Of a DNA stretch of 64,000 nucleotides, positions 1 through 8,947 are shown piece after piece. The notes below the pieces were generated by a model. It ran no database searches and was not told the origin of the DNA. It was given only the letters and a program-made list of their open reading frames with translations. The position numbers were made by a program, and so were the translations under genes. This DNA is from Streptomyces sp. CB01249 (GTDB taxonomy: Bacteria; Actinomycetota; Actinomycetes; Streptomycetales; Streptomycetaceae): the NCBI RefSeq assembly GCF_001905735.1, contig NZ_LISW01000004.1, positions 611,038-675,037 on the forward strand, written 5' to 3'. Positions within the stretch are counted from its first letter, which is position 1. The number at the start of each line of letters is the position of its first letter.

Positions 1-621
1 TACCGTACGGCTCGCCGTCACCGGGTCGTCCACCAGCGACGGCTGGTGCGAGATCGACAGCAGCGTGAACGTCACGGTCGGCTCGCAGCGGTCGAGCCCG
101 TAGCTCCGCATCACCGCGAACATGGCCGCCTCGACGTCCTCGGCGCCCTCACCGCCCGCGAGCAGCAGCTCCCCGATACGCAGCGTCAGGTCGAGCACGC
201 GCGGAACCGGGGGCCCGGCCTCCTCGTCGTGCCGCTGGACCGGCTCCGGGGCCGGGCGCTCGGCGACCGGCATCCGCAGCATCGTGCGCATCCGGTCCTG
301 CCAGGGCGCCTCCTTGGTCAGCCGGACCATCGGCACCCCGTACGCCGGGGTGAACGCCGGCGGGGAGTCCCGGAAGCTGTACGTGCTCGGCGTGGCGAAC
401 GCCGAACCGGTCGTCTCGGACCCGGAAGCGGAACCCGTACCGGAACCGGAACCAGGGGCCGGCTGCTCCGGCGTCACGCCCTCCGGAAGGGCGAACTCCG
501 ACGTCGGGTGGTCCTCCTCGGGCGGCGCCACCGGTTCGGTCCCGGCCGGCCACGAGAAGGCGCTGTGCGCCTCATCGGACTGGGGCTTCTCGTCCTCGGG
601 CCCGCCCGGTTCCGCCACCAC
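1..621 (-). CDS. Threonine/serine exporter family (ThrE) protein, 5' part only
   Basis: Reverse-strand frame open from a tandem GTG GTG (621 or 618) to the window edge, so the C-terminal membrane part is missing. The first ~125 residues are acidic, Pro/Gly/Ser-rich and low complexity (GSGSGTGSASGSETT). They are followed by a segment VLDLTLRIGELLLAGGEGAE and then VEAAMFAVMRSYGL, which matches the soluble N-terminal domain of the ThrE/DUF1212 amino-acid exporter family. A GGAGGAG ribosome-binding site precedes the GTG pair. The family exports threonine and serine through about ten helices. The product call rests on this N-terminal domain only. It lies downstream of ppa on the same strand, separated by a hairpin. 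Confidence 0.72.
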   Translation of the reverse strand, partial: MVAEPGGPEDEKPQSDEAHSAFSWPAGTEPVAPPEEDHPTSEFALPEGVTPEQPAPGSGSGTGSASGSETTGSAFATPSTYSFRDSPPAFTPAYGVPMVRLTKEAPWQDRMRTMLRMPVAERPAPEPVQRHDEEAGPPVPRVLDLTLRIGELLLAGGEGAEDVEAAMFAVMRSYGLDRCEPTVTFTLLSISHQPSLVDDPVTASRTV

Positions 622-700
622 TCGACCTCGCTCCTCCTCGGCTGCGCGTCCTCGGGCGCACTCCTGCCCAGTATGGCCACGCCCAAGGGAGGGCACACGG

Positions 701-737
701 AACGGGCGGCACACCCGCGTGGGTGTACCGCCCGTTT
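701..737 (-). terminator. Hairpin after ppa
   Basis: Inverted repeat with 16-bp arms (701-716 and 721-736, one G.U-type mismatch) and a 4-nt loop, 28 bases past the ppa stop in the direction of ppa transcription. There is no clear U-tract, as is common for Streptomyces terminators. Confidence 0.7.
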
Positions 738-764
738 CGTAGCCCGCTCACACGAAGCGGAACG

Positions 765-1259
765 TCAGTGCGCGCCGCCCTGCGCCTCAAGGCGCTTGCG
801 GGAGGCGACGATCTCGGCCTCGGCCTCGGCGCGGCCGACCCAGTCGGCGCCCTCGACGGACTTGCCCGGCTCCAGGTCCTTGTAGACCTCGAAGAAGTGC
901 TGGATCTCCAGGCGGTCGAACTCCGACACGTGCTGGATGTCCTGGAGGTGCTCCACCCGGGGGTCGGAGGCCGGGACGCACAGCAGCTTGTCGTCGCCGC
1001 CGGCCTCGTCGGTCATCCGGAACATGCCGATCGCGCGGCACTTGATGAGGCAGCCCGGGAACGTCGGCTCCTCCAGGATGACGAGCGCGTCCAGCGGGTC
1101 GCCGTCCTCACCGAGGGTGTCCTCGACGAAGCCGTAGTCCGCCGGGTAGCTGGTCGAGGTGAAGAGCCGACGGTCCAGACGAATCCGGCCGGTCTCGTGA
1201 TCCACCTCGTACTTGTTGCGCGAACCCTTCGGGATCTCGATAACGACGTCGAACTCCAC
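765..1259 (-). CDS. ppa: Inorganic pyrophosphatase
   Basis: Family I soluble pyrophosphatase of 164 residues, the usual bacterial size. It hydrolyses the pyrophosphate released by nucleic acid, tRNA and cofactor synthesis. Signature stretches are visible: IPKGSRNKYEVDHETG near the N-terminus, YPADYGFVEDTL, and the metal-binding GDPLDALVI. The chosen start is GTG at 1259, giving M-E-F-D-V, because GGAGGAG sits 6 nt before it. An in-frame ATG 15 bases upstream would add five residues but overlaps that ribosome-binding site and has none of its own. It is transcribed divergently from dacB with about 85 bp between the starts. Confidence 0.97.
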   Translation of the reverse strand: MEFDVVIEIPKGSRNKYEVDHETGRIRLDRRLFTSTSYPADYGFVEDTLGEDGDPLDALVILEEPTFPGCLIKCRAIGMFRMTDEAGGDDKLLCVPASDPRVEHLQDIQHVSEFDRLEIQHFFEVYKDLEPGKSVEGADWVGRAEAEAEIVASRKRLEAQGGAH

Positions 1260-1345
1260 GGGTGGCTCCTCCATGATCAACACATACGACTGGTGGTTAA
1301 GTGTCCCTCACGCAGATGTGTGCTCGCGAAAGGGGCTGGTCAACG

Positions 1346-2836
1346 GTGGCCGAGCCGGTGGAAAGACCGTCGACGGAACCGCCCGGCACGCCCGGCGGCG
1401 GTATCGCGGCCCGTCTGGGCGTACGCGGCGGAGTGAACGACTGGCAGTTCACGGCCGTGTCCGCCGTCGTCGGACTGGCCCTCGCGGCCGGCGCCGTCCT
1501 CGCCGCCGGACCCTGGGACTCGGGTCAGCGTAAGGCCGAGCGGGACCGGGCGGTCGCCGCCGAAGGAACAGGTGGCGTACATCACGACGGCGGCGACCCG
1601 GAGGGCCCCGCCCCCGCTCCCAGCGCCCCCGCCGTCCTCGCCGCCCTGTCCGCCACGGGCACCGGCCCGAAGGACGCCCCGGCCGGTGCCACCCGCGACC
1701 TGCGCGCCGTCCTGGAACCGCTGCTGGAGAACGACGCGCTCGGCACCCGGCGCGCCGCCGTCGTCATCGACACCGCCACCGGCAAACGGCTCTACGGCAA
1801 GGGCGCCGACGCCCCCATGACGCCCGCCTCCACCGTCAAGATCGCCACCACCGTCGCCGCCCTCGGCGCCCTCGGCCCCGCCCACCGCATCCCCACCACC
1901 GTGCGCGCCTCCGACGACCTGCGCACCGTCACCCTCGTCGGCGGCGGCGACCCCACCCTCGACAAGGCCGCCCTGCGCGCCCTCGCCACCGAGACCGCCC
2001 GCGCCCTCAAGACCGGCAAGGCCCCCTCCGTACGGCTGCGCTACGACGCCTCCGCCTATTCGGGGCCCACGCACCACCCGATCGGCCCCAACGAGAACAT
2101 CGCGCCCATGAGCGCCCTGATGCTCAACGAGGGCCGCCAGGACGACTCCACCAAGGGCCCCGCCACACGCACCGAGGACCCGGCGGGCGACGCCGCCCGC
2201 GCCTTCGCCGGATACCTGAAGGACGCCGGGGTCACCACCAAGGGCGCGCCCGCCCCCGGCCGCCCCGCCAAGACGTCCCGTACGGTCGCCACCCACCTCT
2301 CCGCCCCCCTCTCCGGCCTGGTCGAACGCGCCCTGACCAACAGCGACAACGACATCGCCGAGGCCCTGGCCCGGCAGACCGCCATCGCCGCCGGGCAGCC
2401 CGCCGACTTCACGGGCGGCCGACGGGCCGTCACCGCCGGTCTGAAGAAGCTCGGCCTGCCCCTCAAGGGCGTGAACATCGCCGACGGCAGCGGGCTCAAC
2501 CGCGAGGACAAGGTGACCGCGGCCCTGCTCGCCGGGCTCCTCGCCCGGGCGGCCGACCCCGCCCACCCCGAACTGCGCGCCGTCCTCACCGGCCTCCCCG
2601 TGGCCGGATTCAGCGGCACGCTCAGCAGCCGCTACACCAGCGAGGCCGGCGGCACCGGCTTCATCCGCGCCAAGACCGGCACCCTCACCGGCGTCAACAG
2701 CCTCGCCGGGACCGTCGTGGACACCCAGGGACGACTGCTCTCCTTCGCCTTCCTCGCCTCCGGCACCACCGCCCCCACCGAGGCCCAGAAGGCCCTCGAC
2801 AAACTCGCCACCGCACTCGGCGCCGGGAAGCGATGA
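1346..2836 (+). CDS. dacB: D-alanyl-D-alanine carboxypeptidase/endopeptidase (PBP4-type, peptidase S13)
   Basis: About 496 residues with one N-terminal membrane segment (FTAVSAVVGLALAAGAVLAA) that anchors an extracytoplasmic S13 penicillin-binding domain. The three active-site motifs are present: S162-T-V-K165, S333-D-N335 and K443-T-G. The enzyme trims the terminal D-Ala or cleaves D-Ala-mDAP crosslinks of peptidoglycan. A Pro/Gly/Asp-rich linker follows the TM. I start at GTG 1346, which has an AAAGGGG 11 nt upstream; an in-frame GTG at 1301 would add 15 residues without membrane character. The conserved pairing with divergent ppa is typical of Streptomyces. Confidence 0.93.
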   Translation: MAEPVERPSTEPPGTPGGGIAARLGVRGGVNDWQFTAVSAVVGLALAAGAVLAAGPWDSGQRKAERDRAVAAEGTGGVHHDGGDPEGPAPAPSAPAVLAALSATGTGPKDAPAGATRDLRAVLEPLLENDALGTRRAAVVIDTATGKRLYGKGADAPMTPASTVKIATTVAALGALGPAHRIPTTVRASDDLRTVTLVGGGDPTLDKAALRALATETARALKTGKAPSVRLRYDASAYSGPTHHPIGPNENIAPMSALMLNEGRQDDSTKGPATRTEDPAGDAARAFAGYLKDAGVTTKGAPAPGRPAKTSRTVATHLSAPLSGLVERALTNSDNDIAEALARQTAIAAGQPADFTGGRRAVTAGLKKLGLPLKGVNIADGSGLNREDKVTAALLAGLLARAADPAHPELRAVLTGLPVAGFSGTLSSRYTSEAGGTGFIRAKTGTLTGVNSLAGTVVDTQGRLLSFAFLASGTTAPTEAQKALDKLATALGAGKR

Positions 2837-2873
2837 GCGCGTCAACACCGCACCGCATCAAGGGGCGAGCACG

Positions 2874-2879
2874 TACGGT
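2874..2879 (+). promoter_or_regulatory. -10 hexamer of a probable leaderless promoter
   Basis: TACGGT ends exactly 6 nt before the ATG at 2886 and there is no Shine-Dalgarno sequence. This places the transcription start at or next to the start codon. Confidence 0.5.
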
Positions 2880-2885
2880 TGACGC

Positions 2886-4019
2886 ATGACGAGCATCGGT
2901 GGTGCAGGGATGGTCGACTGGAACCTCGCGGTCGCGACCGCGACCCGGCTTGTGCGGCCGGGTCCCGAGATCAGCCGCGAGGAGGCCCGCGAGGTCGTCG
3001 CGGAGCTGCGCAGGCACGCGAAGGCGGCGGAGGAGCACGTCCGCGCCTTCACCCTGATGATCCCCGAGGGAACAGAGCCGGAGGACACCCCCGTCCTCGT
3101 CGTGGACCGCACCGGCTGGATCAGGGCCAACGTCGCCGGATTCCGCGAACTGCTGCGCCCCCTCCTGGAGAAGATGGAGGAACGGCGCTCCGGCGGCGCG
3201 GGCGGCGCCGTGCTCGGCGCGGTCGGCTCCAAGGTCACCGGCGTCGAGGTCGGCATGCTGCTGTCCTTCCTCGCCTCCCGCGTCCTCGGCCAGTACGAGA
3301 CCTTCGCCCCCGCCTCCCGCGAGCTCCCCGCCTCCGCCGACGGCGGCGGACGCCTCCTGCTCGTCGCGCCGAACATCGTCCACGTGGAACGCGAGCTGGA
3401 CGCGGACCCGCACGACTTCCGGCTCTGGGTCGCCCTCCACGAGGAGACCCACCGCACCCAGTTCACCGCGGTGCCCTGGCTCCGCGACCACCTCCAGGGC
3501 GAGATCCAGTCCTTCCTGGACGAGACCGACGTCGACCCGATGACCTTCCTGGAGCGGCTGCGCGAGGCCGCCCAGTCCCTCGCCGGCGGCCGGCCCGAGG
3601 GCGAGGAGGGTGAGGACGGCGGCCGCAGCCTGGTCGAGCTCGTCCAGACCCCCGCCCAGCGCGAGATCCTCGGCCGCCTCACCGCAGTCATGTCCCTCCT
3701 GGAAGGACACGCCGACTACGTCATGGACGGCGTCGGCCCCGAGGTGGTCTCCTCCGTCGCCGAGATCCGCGAGAAGTTCCAGCAGCGCCGCGCCCAGGGC
3801 GCCGGACGCCTCGACCAGGCCCTGCGCAAGCTGCTCGGCCTCGACGCCAAGCTGCGCCAGTACCGGGACGGCGAACGCTTCGTGCGCGCCGTCGTGGACG
3901 AGGTCGGCATGGACGGCTTCAACCGGGTGTGGACCTCGCCCAACACCCTCCCCACCAAGGCGGAGATCGCCCGCCCCGCGGACTGGATCGCGAGGGTGCA
4001 CCGTAAGGCAGAGTCGTGA
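2886..4019 (+). CDS. Zinc-dependent metalloprotease of the DUF2342 / F420-associated family
   Basis: A 377-residue cytosolic protein with the zinc-metallopeptidase motif H185-E-E-T-H189 and a second acidic/His stretch (VMSLLEGHADYVMDG) that probably supplies the third ligand (EGH-x-D). This is the actinobacterial DUF2342 family, annotated as a zinc-dependent metalloprotease or coenzyme-F420-biosynthesis-associated protein. No substrate is established. The gene lies between dacB and tilS on the same strand. No F420 biosynthesis gene is in the window. No signal peptide or membrane segment is seen, so cytoplasmic proteolysis or a structural role is likelier than a secreted one. The start is supported by the hexamer at 2874. 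Confidence 0.88.
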   Translation: MTSIGGAGMVDWNLAVATATRLVRPGPEISREEAREVVAELRRHAKAAEEHVRAFTLMIPEGTEPEDTPVLVVDRTGWIRANVAGFRELLRPLLEKMEERRSGGAGGAVLGAVGSKVTGVEVGMLLSFLASRVLGQYETFAPASRELPASADGGGRLLLVAPNIVHVERELDADPHDFRLWVALHEETHRTQFTAVPWLRDHLQGEIQSFLDETDVDPMTFLERLREAAQSLAGGRPEGEEGEDGGRSLVELVQTPAQREILGRLTAVMSLLEGHADYVMDGVGPEVVSSVAEIREKFQQRRAQGAGRLDQALRKLLGLDAKLRQYRDGERFVRAVVDEVGMDGFNRVWTSPNTLPTKAEIARPADWIARVHRKAES

Positions 4020-4208
4020 TCAAGGTCCCCGGTACGAAGGCAACGCGCCGGTAATCACCCATCCGAGGGACCGTAGGGGCATGGGAAGGCGTGCAATGCT
4101 CGATGAACGGCATTGCTCTGTCACCATCGACGCACTCTGAGTGACGGCACTCCTTCCCGTCCCGGCACTCCGAGACACCCCTCAAGCTCCTCACGAAGGG
4201 CACCGGAC

Positions 4209-5291
4209 ATGGGTCCCCATCCTGCGGTCGCGGCGATACGCCTGGCGGTCCGCCGCGTACTCCACGACGTCATCGCCGAACACGCCGAACAGACCGAACG
4301 CGCCGGGCACGCCCCGCACCCCGAGCTAGCCGGGGCCGGCGGGGGCAGCCGCCTCGGCACGCTCCCCGACCGCCCCGACACCCCCCTGGTGCTCGTGGCC
4401 TGCTCCGGCGGCGCCGACTCCATGGCGCTCGCCTCCGCCCTCGCCTTCGAGGCCCGCAAACTCCCCGTCCGAGCCGGCGGCATCACCGTCGACCACGGCC
4501 TCCAGGACGGCTCCGACCTCCGCGCCGCCGAGGTCGCCGCCCGGCTCGCCGCCATGGACCTCGGCCCCGCCGAGGCCGTCGCCGTCCACGTCGGCCGCGA
4601 CGGCGGACCCGAGGCCGCCGCCCGCGACGCCCGCTACGCCGCGCTCGACGCCGCCGCCGAACGCCACGGCGCCGCCGCGGTCCTCCTCGGCCACACCCGC
4701 GACGACCAGGCCGAGACCGTCCTGCTGGGCCTCGCCCGCGGCTCCGGCATCCGCTCCCTGTCCGGCATGGCCGCCGCCTCCGGCCCGGCCGGCCGCTACC
4801 GCCGCCCCTTCCTCCAGCTCGACCGGCAGACCGCCCGCACCGCCTGCCTCGCCCAGTCCCTGCCCGTCTGGGACGACCCCCACAACATCGACCCCGCCTA
4901 CACCCGCTCCCGGCTGCGCCACGAGGGCCTGCCCGCCCTGGAGAAGGCCCTCGGCAAGGGCGTGGTCGAAGCCCTCGCCCGTACGGCCCAGCTCTCCCGC
5001 GACGACGCGGACGCCCTCGACACCTGGGCCGCCGCCGCCGACCGTGACGTACGCGACGACGCGGGGCGGCTCGAATGCTCCAAGCTCTACGCGCTGCCGC
5101 CCGCCGTACGCCGCCGGGTGCTGCGCCGGGCGGCCATAGAGGCGGGTTCCCCGGCCGGTTCGCTCTTCGCCCGGCACATCGAGGAAGTCGACCGCCTGGT
5201 CACCGGCTGGCGCGGCCAGCAGGCCATCAACCTCCCCGGCCGCGTCGAAGCCCTGCGGCAGGGTGGCAGACTGGTCATCCGGCAGAGCTGA
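4209..5291 (+). CDS. tilS: tRNA(Ile)-lysidine synthetase
   Basis: A 360-residue N-type ATP pyrophosphatase with the PP-loop S66-G-G-A-D-S71. It converts the wobble C34 of tRNA-Ile2 (anticodon CAU) to lysidine, switching its specificity from AUG to AUA. This modification is essential in bacteria. The conserved GHTRDDQAET segment and the RSRLRHE-type element of the family are visible. The C-terminal region is shorter than in E. coli TilS, as usual for actinobacteria. The chosen ATG has GAAGGG 8 nt upstream; the frame extends further 5' without conserved sequence. It is the first gene of the conserved tilS-hpt-ftsH cluster. Confidence 0.95.
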   Translation: MGPHPAVAAIRLAVRRVLHDVIAEHAEQTERAGHAPHPELAGAGGGSRLGTLPDRPDTPLVLVACSGGADSMALASALAFEARKLPVRAGGITVDHGLQDGSDLRAAEVAARLAAMDLGPAEAVAVHVGRDGGPEAAARDARYAALDAAAERHGAAAVLLGHTRDDQAETVLLGLARGSGIRSLSGMAAASGPAGRYRRPFLQLDRQTARTACLAQSLPVWDDPHNIDPAYTRSRLRHEGLPALEKALGKGVVEALARTAQLSRDDADALDTWAAAADRDVRDDAGRLECSKLYALPPAVRRRVLRRAAIEAGSPAGSLFARHIEEVDRLVTGWRGQQAINLPGRVEALRQGGRLVIRQS

Positions 5292-5377
5292 CGCACGAGC
5301 GGCTGACACGCAGGGCGAGCGGCCGCGCAGGTCCGGGACTCCACCCCCGGACCCGGCAGGCACAGAAAGAGACGCGG

Positions 5378-5932
5378 GTGAACGAGAAGGACATGGGCAC
5401 CGACCTCCAGTCGGTGCTCCTCACCAAGGAAGAGATCGACGCGAAGCTCGTGGAGCTGGCCGCGAAGATCGACGCGGAGTACGCCGGCAAGGACCTGCTC
5501 CTCGTCGGGGTCCTCAAGGGCGCCGTCATGGTCATGGCGGACCTGGCGCGTGCGCTGTCCACCCCCGTCACCATGGACTGGATGGCCGTCTCCTCGTACG
5601 GCGCGGGCACCCAGTCCTCCGGTGTCGTCCGGATCCTCAAGGACCTGGACACCGACATCAAGGGCAAGCACGTCCTGATCGTCGAGGACATCATCGACTC
5701 CGGCCTGACGCTGTCCTGGCTGATGTCGAACCTGGGCTCGCGCGAGCCCGCCTCGCTGGAGATCTGCACCCTCCTGCGCAAGCCGGACGCGGCCAAGGTC
5801 GCGCTCGACTGCAAGTGGGTCGGCTTCGACATTCCCAACGAGTTCGTCGTCGGCTACGGCCTCGACTACGCCGAGAAGTACCGCAACCTCCCCTTCGTCG
5901 GGACCCTCGCCCCGCACGTATACGGAGGCTGA
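5378..5932 (+). CDS. hpt: Hypoxanthine phosphoribosyltransferase
   Basis: A 184-residue purine-salvage enzyme that transfers the ribose-phosphate of PRPP to hypoxanthine or guanine. The PRPP-binding signature V102-E-D-I-I-D-S-G109 is intact. LLLVGVLKGA carries the usual non-proline cis-peptide loop, and VSSYG is the flexible active-site loop. GTG at 5378 is preferred because the N-terminal M-x5-DMGTDL pattern fits Streptomyces orthologues; ATG 15 bases later is the alternative. It lies 86 bp after tilS and 193 bp before ftsH, an order kept across Gram-positives. Confidence 0.96.
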   Translation: MNEKDMGTDLQSVLLTKEEIDAKLVELAAKIDAEYAGKDLLLVGVLKGAVMVMADLARALSTPVTMDWMAVSSYGAGTQSSGVVRILKDLDTDIKGKHVLIVEDIIDSGLTLSWLMSNLGSREPASLEICTLLRKPDAAKVALDCKWVGFDIPNEFVVGYGLDYAEKYRNLPFVGTLAPHVYGG

Positions 5933-6125
5933 GGGCCCGCGGACCCGCCGCAGGGCCCGCCGGGAACCCTCACGGGCCGCCCGCCGTTGAGCCTTCGAGG
6001 CGCGATTGCCGGACGTCCGAGGCGGACGCCGGTGACCATGCTGGGGTACCGTCCGAAGAACAGTCTTTACTCACAGCAGCATTTACCTACGGGCAGGAGG
6101 GACGGGGCGTCTTCGCCTCGTATGG

Positions 6126-8150
6126 ATGGACGTGAAGCGATACTTCCGTGGGCCGGTCATGTGGATCGTGCTGGCCGTCCTCGCCGTGGTCGTGTTGATG
6201 AATGTCGTCGGCTCGGGCGGCGGCTACAAGACGGTGGACACCGGACAGGTGATCCAGGCGATCAGCAAGAACCAGGTGGACCAGGCCAAGCTCACCACCG
6301 GTGACGATCACATCATCAAGGTCGAACTGAAGGACGGTCAGAAGCTGTCCGGCGAGTCCGGCAGCAAGTTCCAGGCGAGCTACATCGGCAACCAGGGCGT
6401 CCAGCTCGCCGACATGCTCCAGAAGAAGTACGAGAGCGGCGACATCAAGGACGGGTACACCGTCTCGCCCTCGAAGCAGTCCCCGTTCGTCTCGATCCTC
6501 TTCTCGCTGCTGCCGTTCGTCCTCATCGTGGTCGTCTTCCTGTTCCTGATGAATCAGATGCAGGGTGGCGGCTCCAAGGTCATGCAGTTCGGCAAGTCCA
6601 AGGCCAAGCTGATCACCAAGGACACCCCGAAGACGACGTTCGCCGACGTGGCGGGCTCGGACGAGGCGGTCGAGGAGCTCCACGAGATCAAGGAGTTCCT
6701 CCAGGAGCCGGCCAAGTTCCAGGCCGTCGGCGCCAAGATCCCCAAGGGTGTCCTGCTCTACGGGCCTCCCGGTACGGGCAAGACCCTGCTCGCGCGCGCC
6801 GTCGCGGGCGAGGCGGGCGTCCCGTTCTACTCGATCTCCGGCTCCGACTTCGTGGAGATGTTCGTCGGTGTCGGCGCCTCCCGGGTCCGCGACCTCTTCG
6901 AGCAGGCCAAGGCGAACGCCCCGGCGATCGTCTTCGTGGACGAGATCGACGCCGTCGGCCGCCACCGCGGCGCCGGTATGGGCGGCGGTCACGACGAGCG
7001 CGAGCAGACGCTCAACCAGCTCCTCGTGGAGATGGACGGCTTCGACGTGAAGGGCGGCGTCATCCTGATCGCCGCCACGAACCGCCCGGACATCCTCGAC
7101 CCGGCGCTGCTGCGCCCGGGCCGCTTCGACCGGCAGATCGCGGTCGACCGGCCGGACATGCAGGGCCGCCTGGAGATCCTGAAGGTCCACCAGAAGGGCA
7201 AGCCGGTCGCCCCGGACGTCGACCTCGGCGCCGTCGCCCGGCGCACGCCCGGCTTCACCGGTGCCGACCTGTCGAACGTGCTGAACGAGGCCGCGCTCCT
7301 GACGGCGCGCAGCAACCAGAAGCTCATCGACAACGCGATGCTGGACGAGGCCATCGACCGTGTCGTGGCGGGCCCGCAGAAGCGGACCCGGATCATGTCC
7401 GAGAAGGAGAAGAAGATCACCGCGTACCACGAGGGCGGACACGCCCTGGTCGCGGCGGCTTCCCCCCAGTCGGACCCGGTCCACAAGATCACGATCCTCT
7501 CCCGCGGCCGCGCCCTCGGTTACACGATGGTGCTCCCGGAGGAGGACAAGTACTCCACGACGCGCAACGAGATGCTCGACCAGCTGGCCTACATGCTGGG
7601 CGGGCGCGCGGCCGAGGAGCTGGTCTTCCACGACCCGACCACCGGCGCCGCGAACGACATCGAGAAGGCCACGGCGACGGCCCGCGCGATGGTCACGCAG
7701 TACGGCATGACCGAGCGGCTCGGCGCGATCAAGTTCGGCGGCGACAACACCGAACCGTTCGTGGGCCGCGAGATGGGCCACCAGCGCGACTACTCGGAAG
7801 AGGTCGCCGCGCTGGTGGACGAAGAGGTCAAGAAGCTCATCGAGACCGCGCACAACGACGCGTGGGAGATCCTCGTAGAGAATCGCGACGTGCTCGACAC
7901 CCTGGTGCTCCGCCTTCTGGAGAAGGAGACCCTGGGCAAGGAGGAGATCGCCGAGATCTTCGCCCCGATCGTCAAGCGCCCGGCCCGCCCCGCGTGGACC
8001 GGCTCCGCCCGCCGCACCCCGTCCACCCGCCCGCCGGTCCTCTCCCCGAAGGAGCTCGCCCTCACCAACGGCGCGAGCACGGCCGCCGCCCCCGTCACGG
8101 ACGCCGTGCCGGGCACGGAGGCCCTCCCCGAGGAGCGTCCCGAGAGCTAG
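6126..8150 (+). CDS. ftsH: ATP-dependent zinc metalloprotease FtsH
   Basis: A 674-residue membrane-anchored AAA+ protease that degrades misfolded membrane proteins and some cytosolic regulators. Two TM segments (about residues 10-28 and 118-140) flank a ~90-residue extracytoplasmic domain. The AAA module has Walker A G213PPGTGKT, Walker B IVFVDEIDA and the second region of homology ending RPGRFDRQI. The zinc site H435EGGH439 follows. The C-terminal ~60 residues are Pro/Ala-rich and probably disordered. The ATG at 6126 overlaps another ATG at 6122 in a different frame; an AGGAGG lies about 26 nt upstream, too far to be an ordinary ribosome-binding site. Confidence 0.97.
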   Translation: MDVKRYFRGPVMWIVLAVLAVVVLMNVVGSGGGYKTVDTGQVIQAISKNQVDQAKLTTGDDHIIKVELKDGQKLSGESGSKFQASYIGNQGVQLADMLQKKYESGDIKDGYTVSPSKQSPFVSILFSLLPFVLIVVVFLFLMNQMQGGGSKVMQFGKSKAKLITKDTPKTTFADVAGSDEAVEELHEIKEFLQEPAKFQAVGAKIPKGVLLYGPPGTGKTLLARAVAGEAGVPFYSISGSDFVEMFVGVGASRVRDLFEQAKANAPAIVFVDEIDAVGRHRGAGMGGGHDEREQTLNQLLVEMDGFDVKGGVILIAATNRPDILDPALLRPGRFDRQIAVDRPDMQGRLEILKVHQKGKPVAPDVDLGAVARRTPGFTGADLSNVLNEAALLTARSNQKLIDNAMLDEAIDRVVAGPQKRTRIMSEKEKKITAYHEGGHALVAAASPQSDPVHKITILSRGRALGYTMVLPEEDKYSTTRNEMLDQLAYMLGGRAAEELVFHDPTTGAANDIEKATATARAMVTQYGMTERLGAIKFGGDNTEPFVGREMGHQRDYSEEVAALVDEEVKKLIETAHNDAWEILVENRDVLDTLVLRLLEKETLGKEEIAEIFAPIVKRPARPAWTGSARRTPSTRPPVLSPKELALTNGASTAAAPVTDAVPGTEALPEERPES

Positions 8151-8299
8151 TCACCGACCCGGTGTGTCCCCCGTCACGGGGCTCCCACCAGGCCCGGAAT
8201 GGATGCCGCGTCCCCCAGGTTCTAGCCTGTTGGGGGCGCGGCTTTTCCGTACACCTGCGCGGATGCCCCCGCAGCGACAGCTCAAGGAACGAGGCACAC

Positions 8300-8905
8300 A
8301 TGACCGACCCGGTGACGCTGGACCCCCAGGGGCCGATCGGCGAGTTCGACGAGAAACGTGCCGAGGCCGCCGTCCGGGAGCTGCTGCTGGCCGTGGGCGA
8401 GGACCCCGACCGCGAGGGCCTGAAGGAGACGCCGGGGCGGGTGGCGCGGGCGTACAAGGAGATATTCGCCGGGCTCTACCAGCAGCCCGAGGACGTCCTG
8501 ACGACCACGTTCGACCTGGGCCACGACGAGATGGTGCTCGTCAAGGACATCGAGGTGTTCAGTACGTGCGAACACCACCTGGTCCCGTTCCGCGGGGTGG
8601 CGCACGTCGGGTACATTCCGGCCACCAGCGGCAAGATCACCGGCCTGTCGAAGCTGGCCCGGCTGGTGGACGTCTACGCCCGCCGGCCGCAGGTGCAGGA
8701 GCGGCTGACCACGCAGATCGCCGAGTCCCTGATGGAGATCCTGGAGCCGCGTGGCGTCATCGTCGTCATCGAGTGCGAGCACATGTGCATGTCGATGCGC
8801 GGCATCCGCAAGCCTGGGGCGAAGACGCTGACCTCCGCGGTCCGCGGACAGCTGCGCGACCCCGCGACGCGCGCCGAGGCCATGAGCCTCATCATGGCGC
8901 GCTGA
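8300..8905 (+). CDS. folE: GTP cyclohydrolase I
   Basis: A 201-residue homodecamer-type enzyme that opens GTP to 7,8-dihydroneopterin triphosphate, the first step of folate synthesis. Zinc ligands C90, H93 and C163 are present (STCEHHLVPF and EHMCMSMRG). The chosen ATG follows AAGGAACGAGG. It lies 149 bp after ftsH on the same strand. The remaining folate genes folP, folB and folK are on the opposite strand just downstream, so the pathway is split over two transcription units facing each other. Confidence 0.97.
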   Translation: MTDPVTLDPQGPIGEFDEKRAEAAVRELLLAVGEDPDREGLKETPGRVARAYKEIFAGLYQQPEDVLTTTFDLGHDEMVLVKDIEVFSTCEHHLVPFRGVAHVGYIPATSGKITGLSKLARLVDVYARRPQVQERLTTQIAESLMEILEPRGVIVVIECEHMCMSMRGIRKPGAKTLTSAVRGQLRDPATRAEAMSLIMAR

Positions 8906-8947
8906 CCCCGCTCCCCGCCCGTCCCCGAGCCAGACCCGGAAGCGGCG

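Noticed and set aside
1340..2848. Long reverse-strand frame opposite dacB
   Set aside because: Gly-rich nonsense composition from the high GC third position of dacB; no domain similarity.
6087..7853. 588-residue reverse frame opposite ftsH
   Set aside because: Mirror of ftsH codon bias, Leu/Val/Arg repeats, no recognisable fold.
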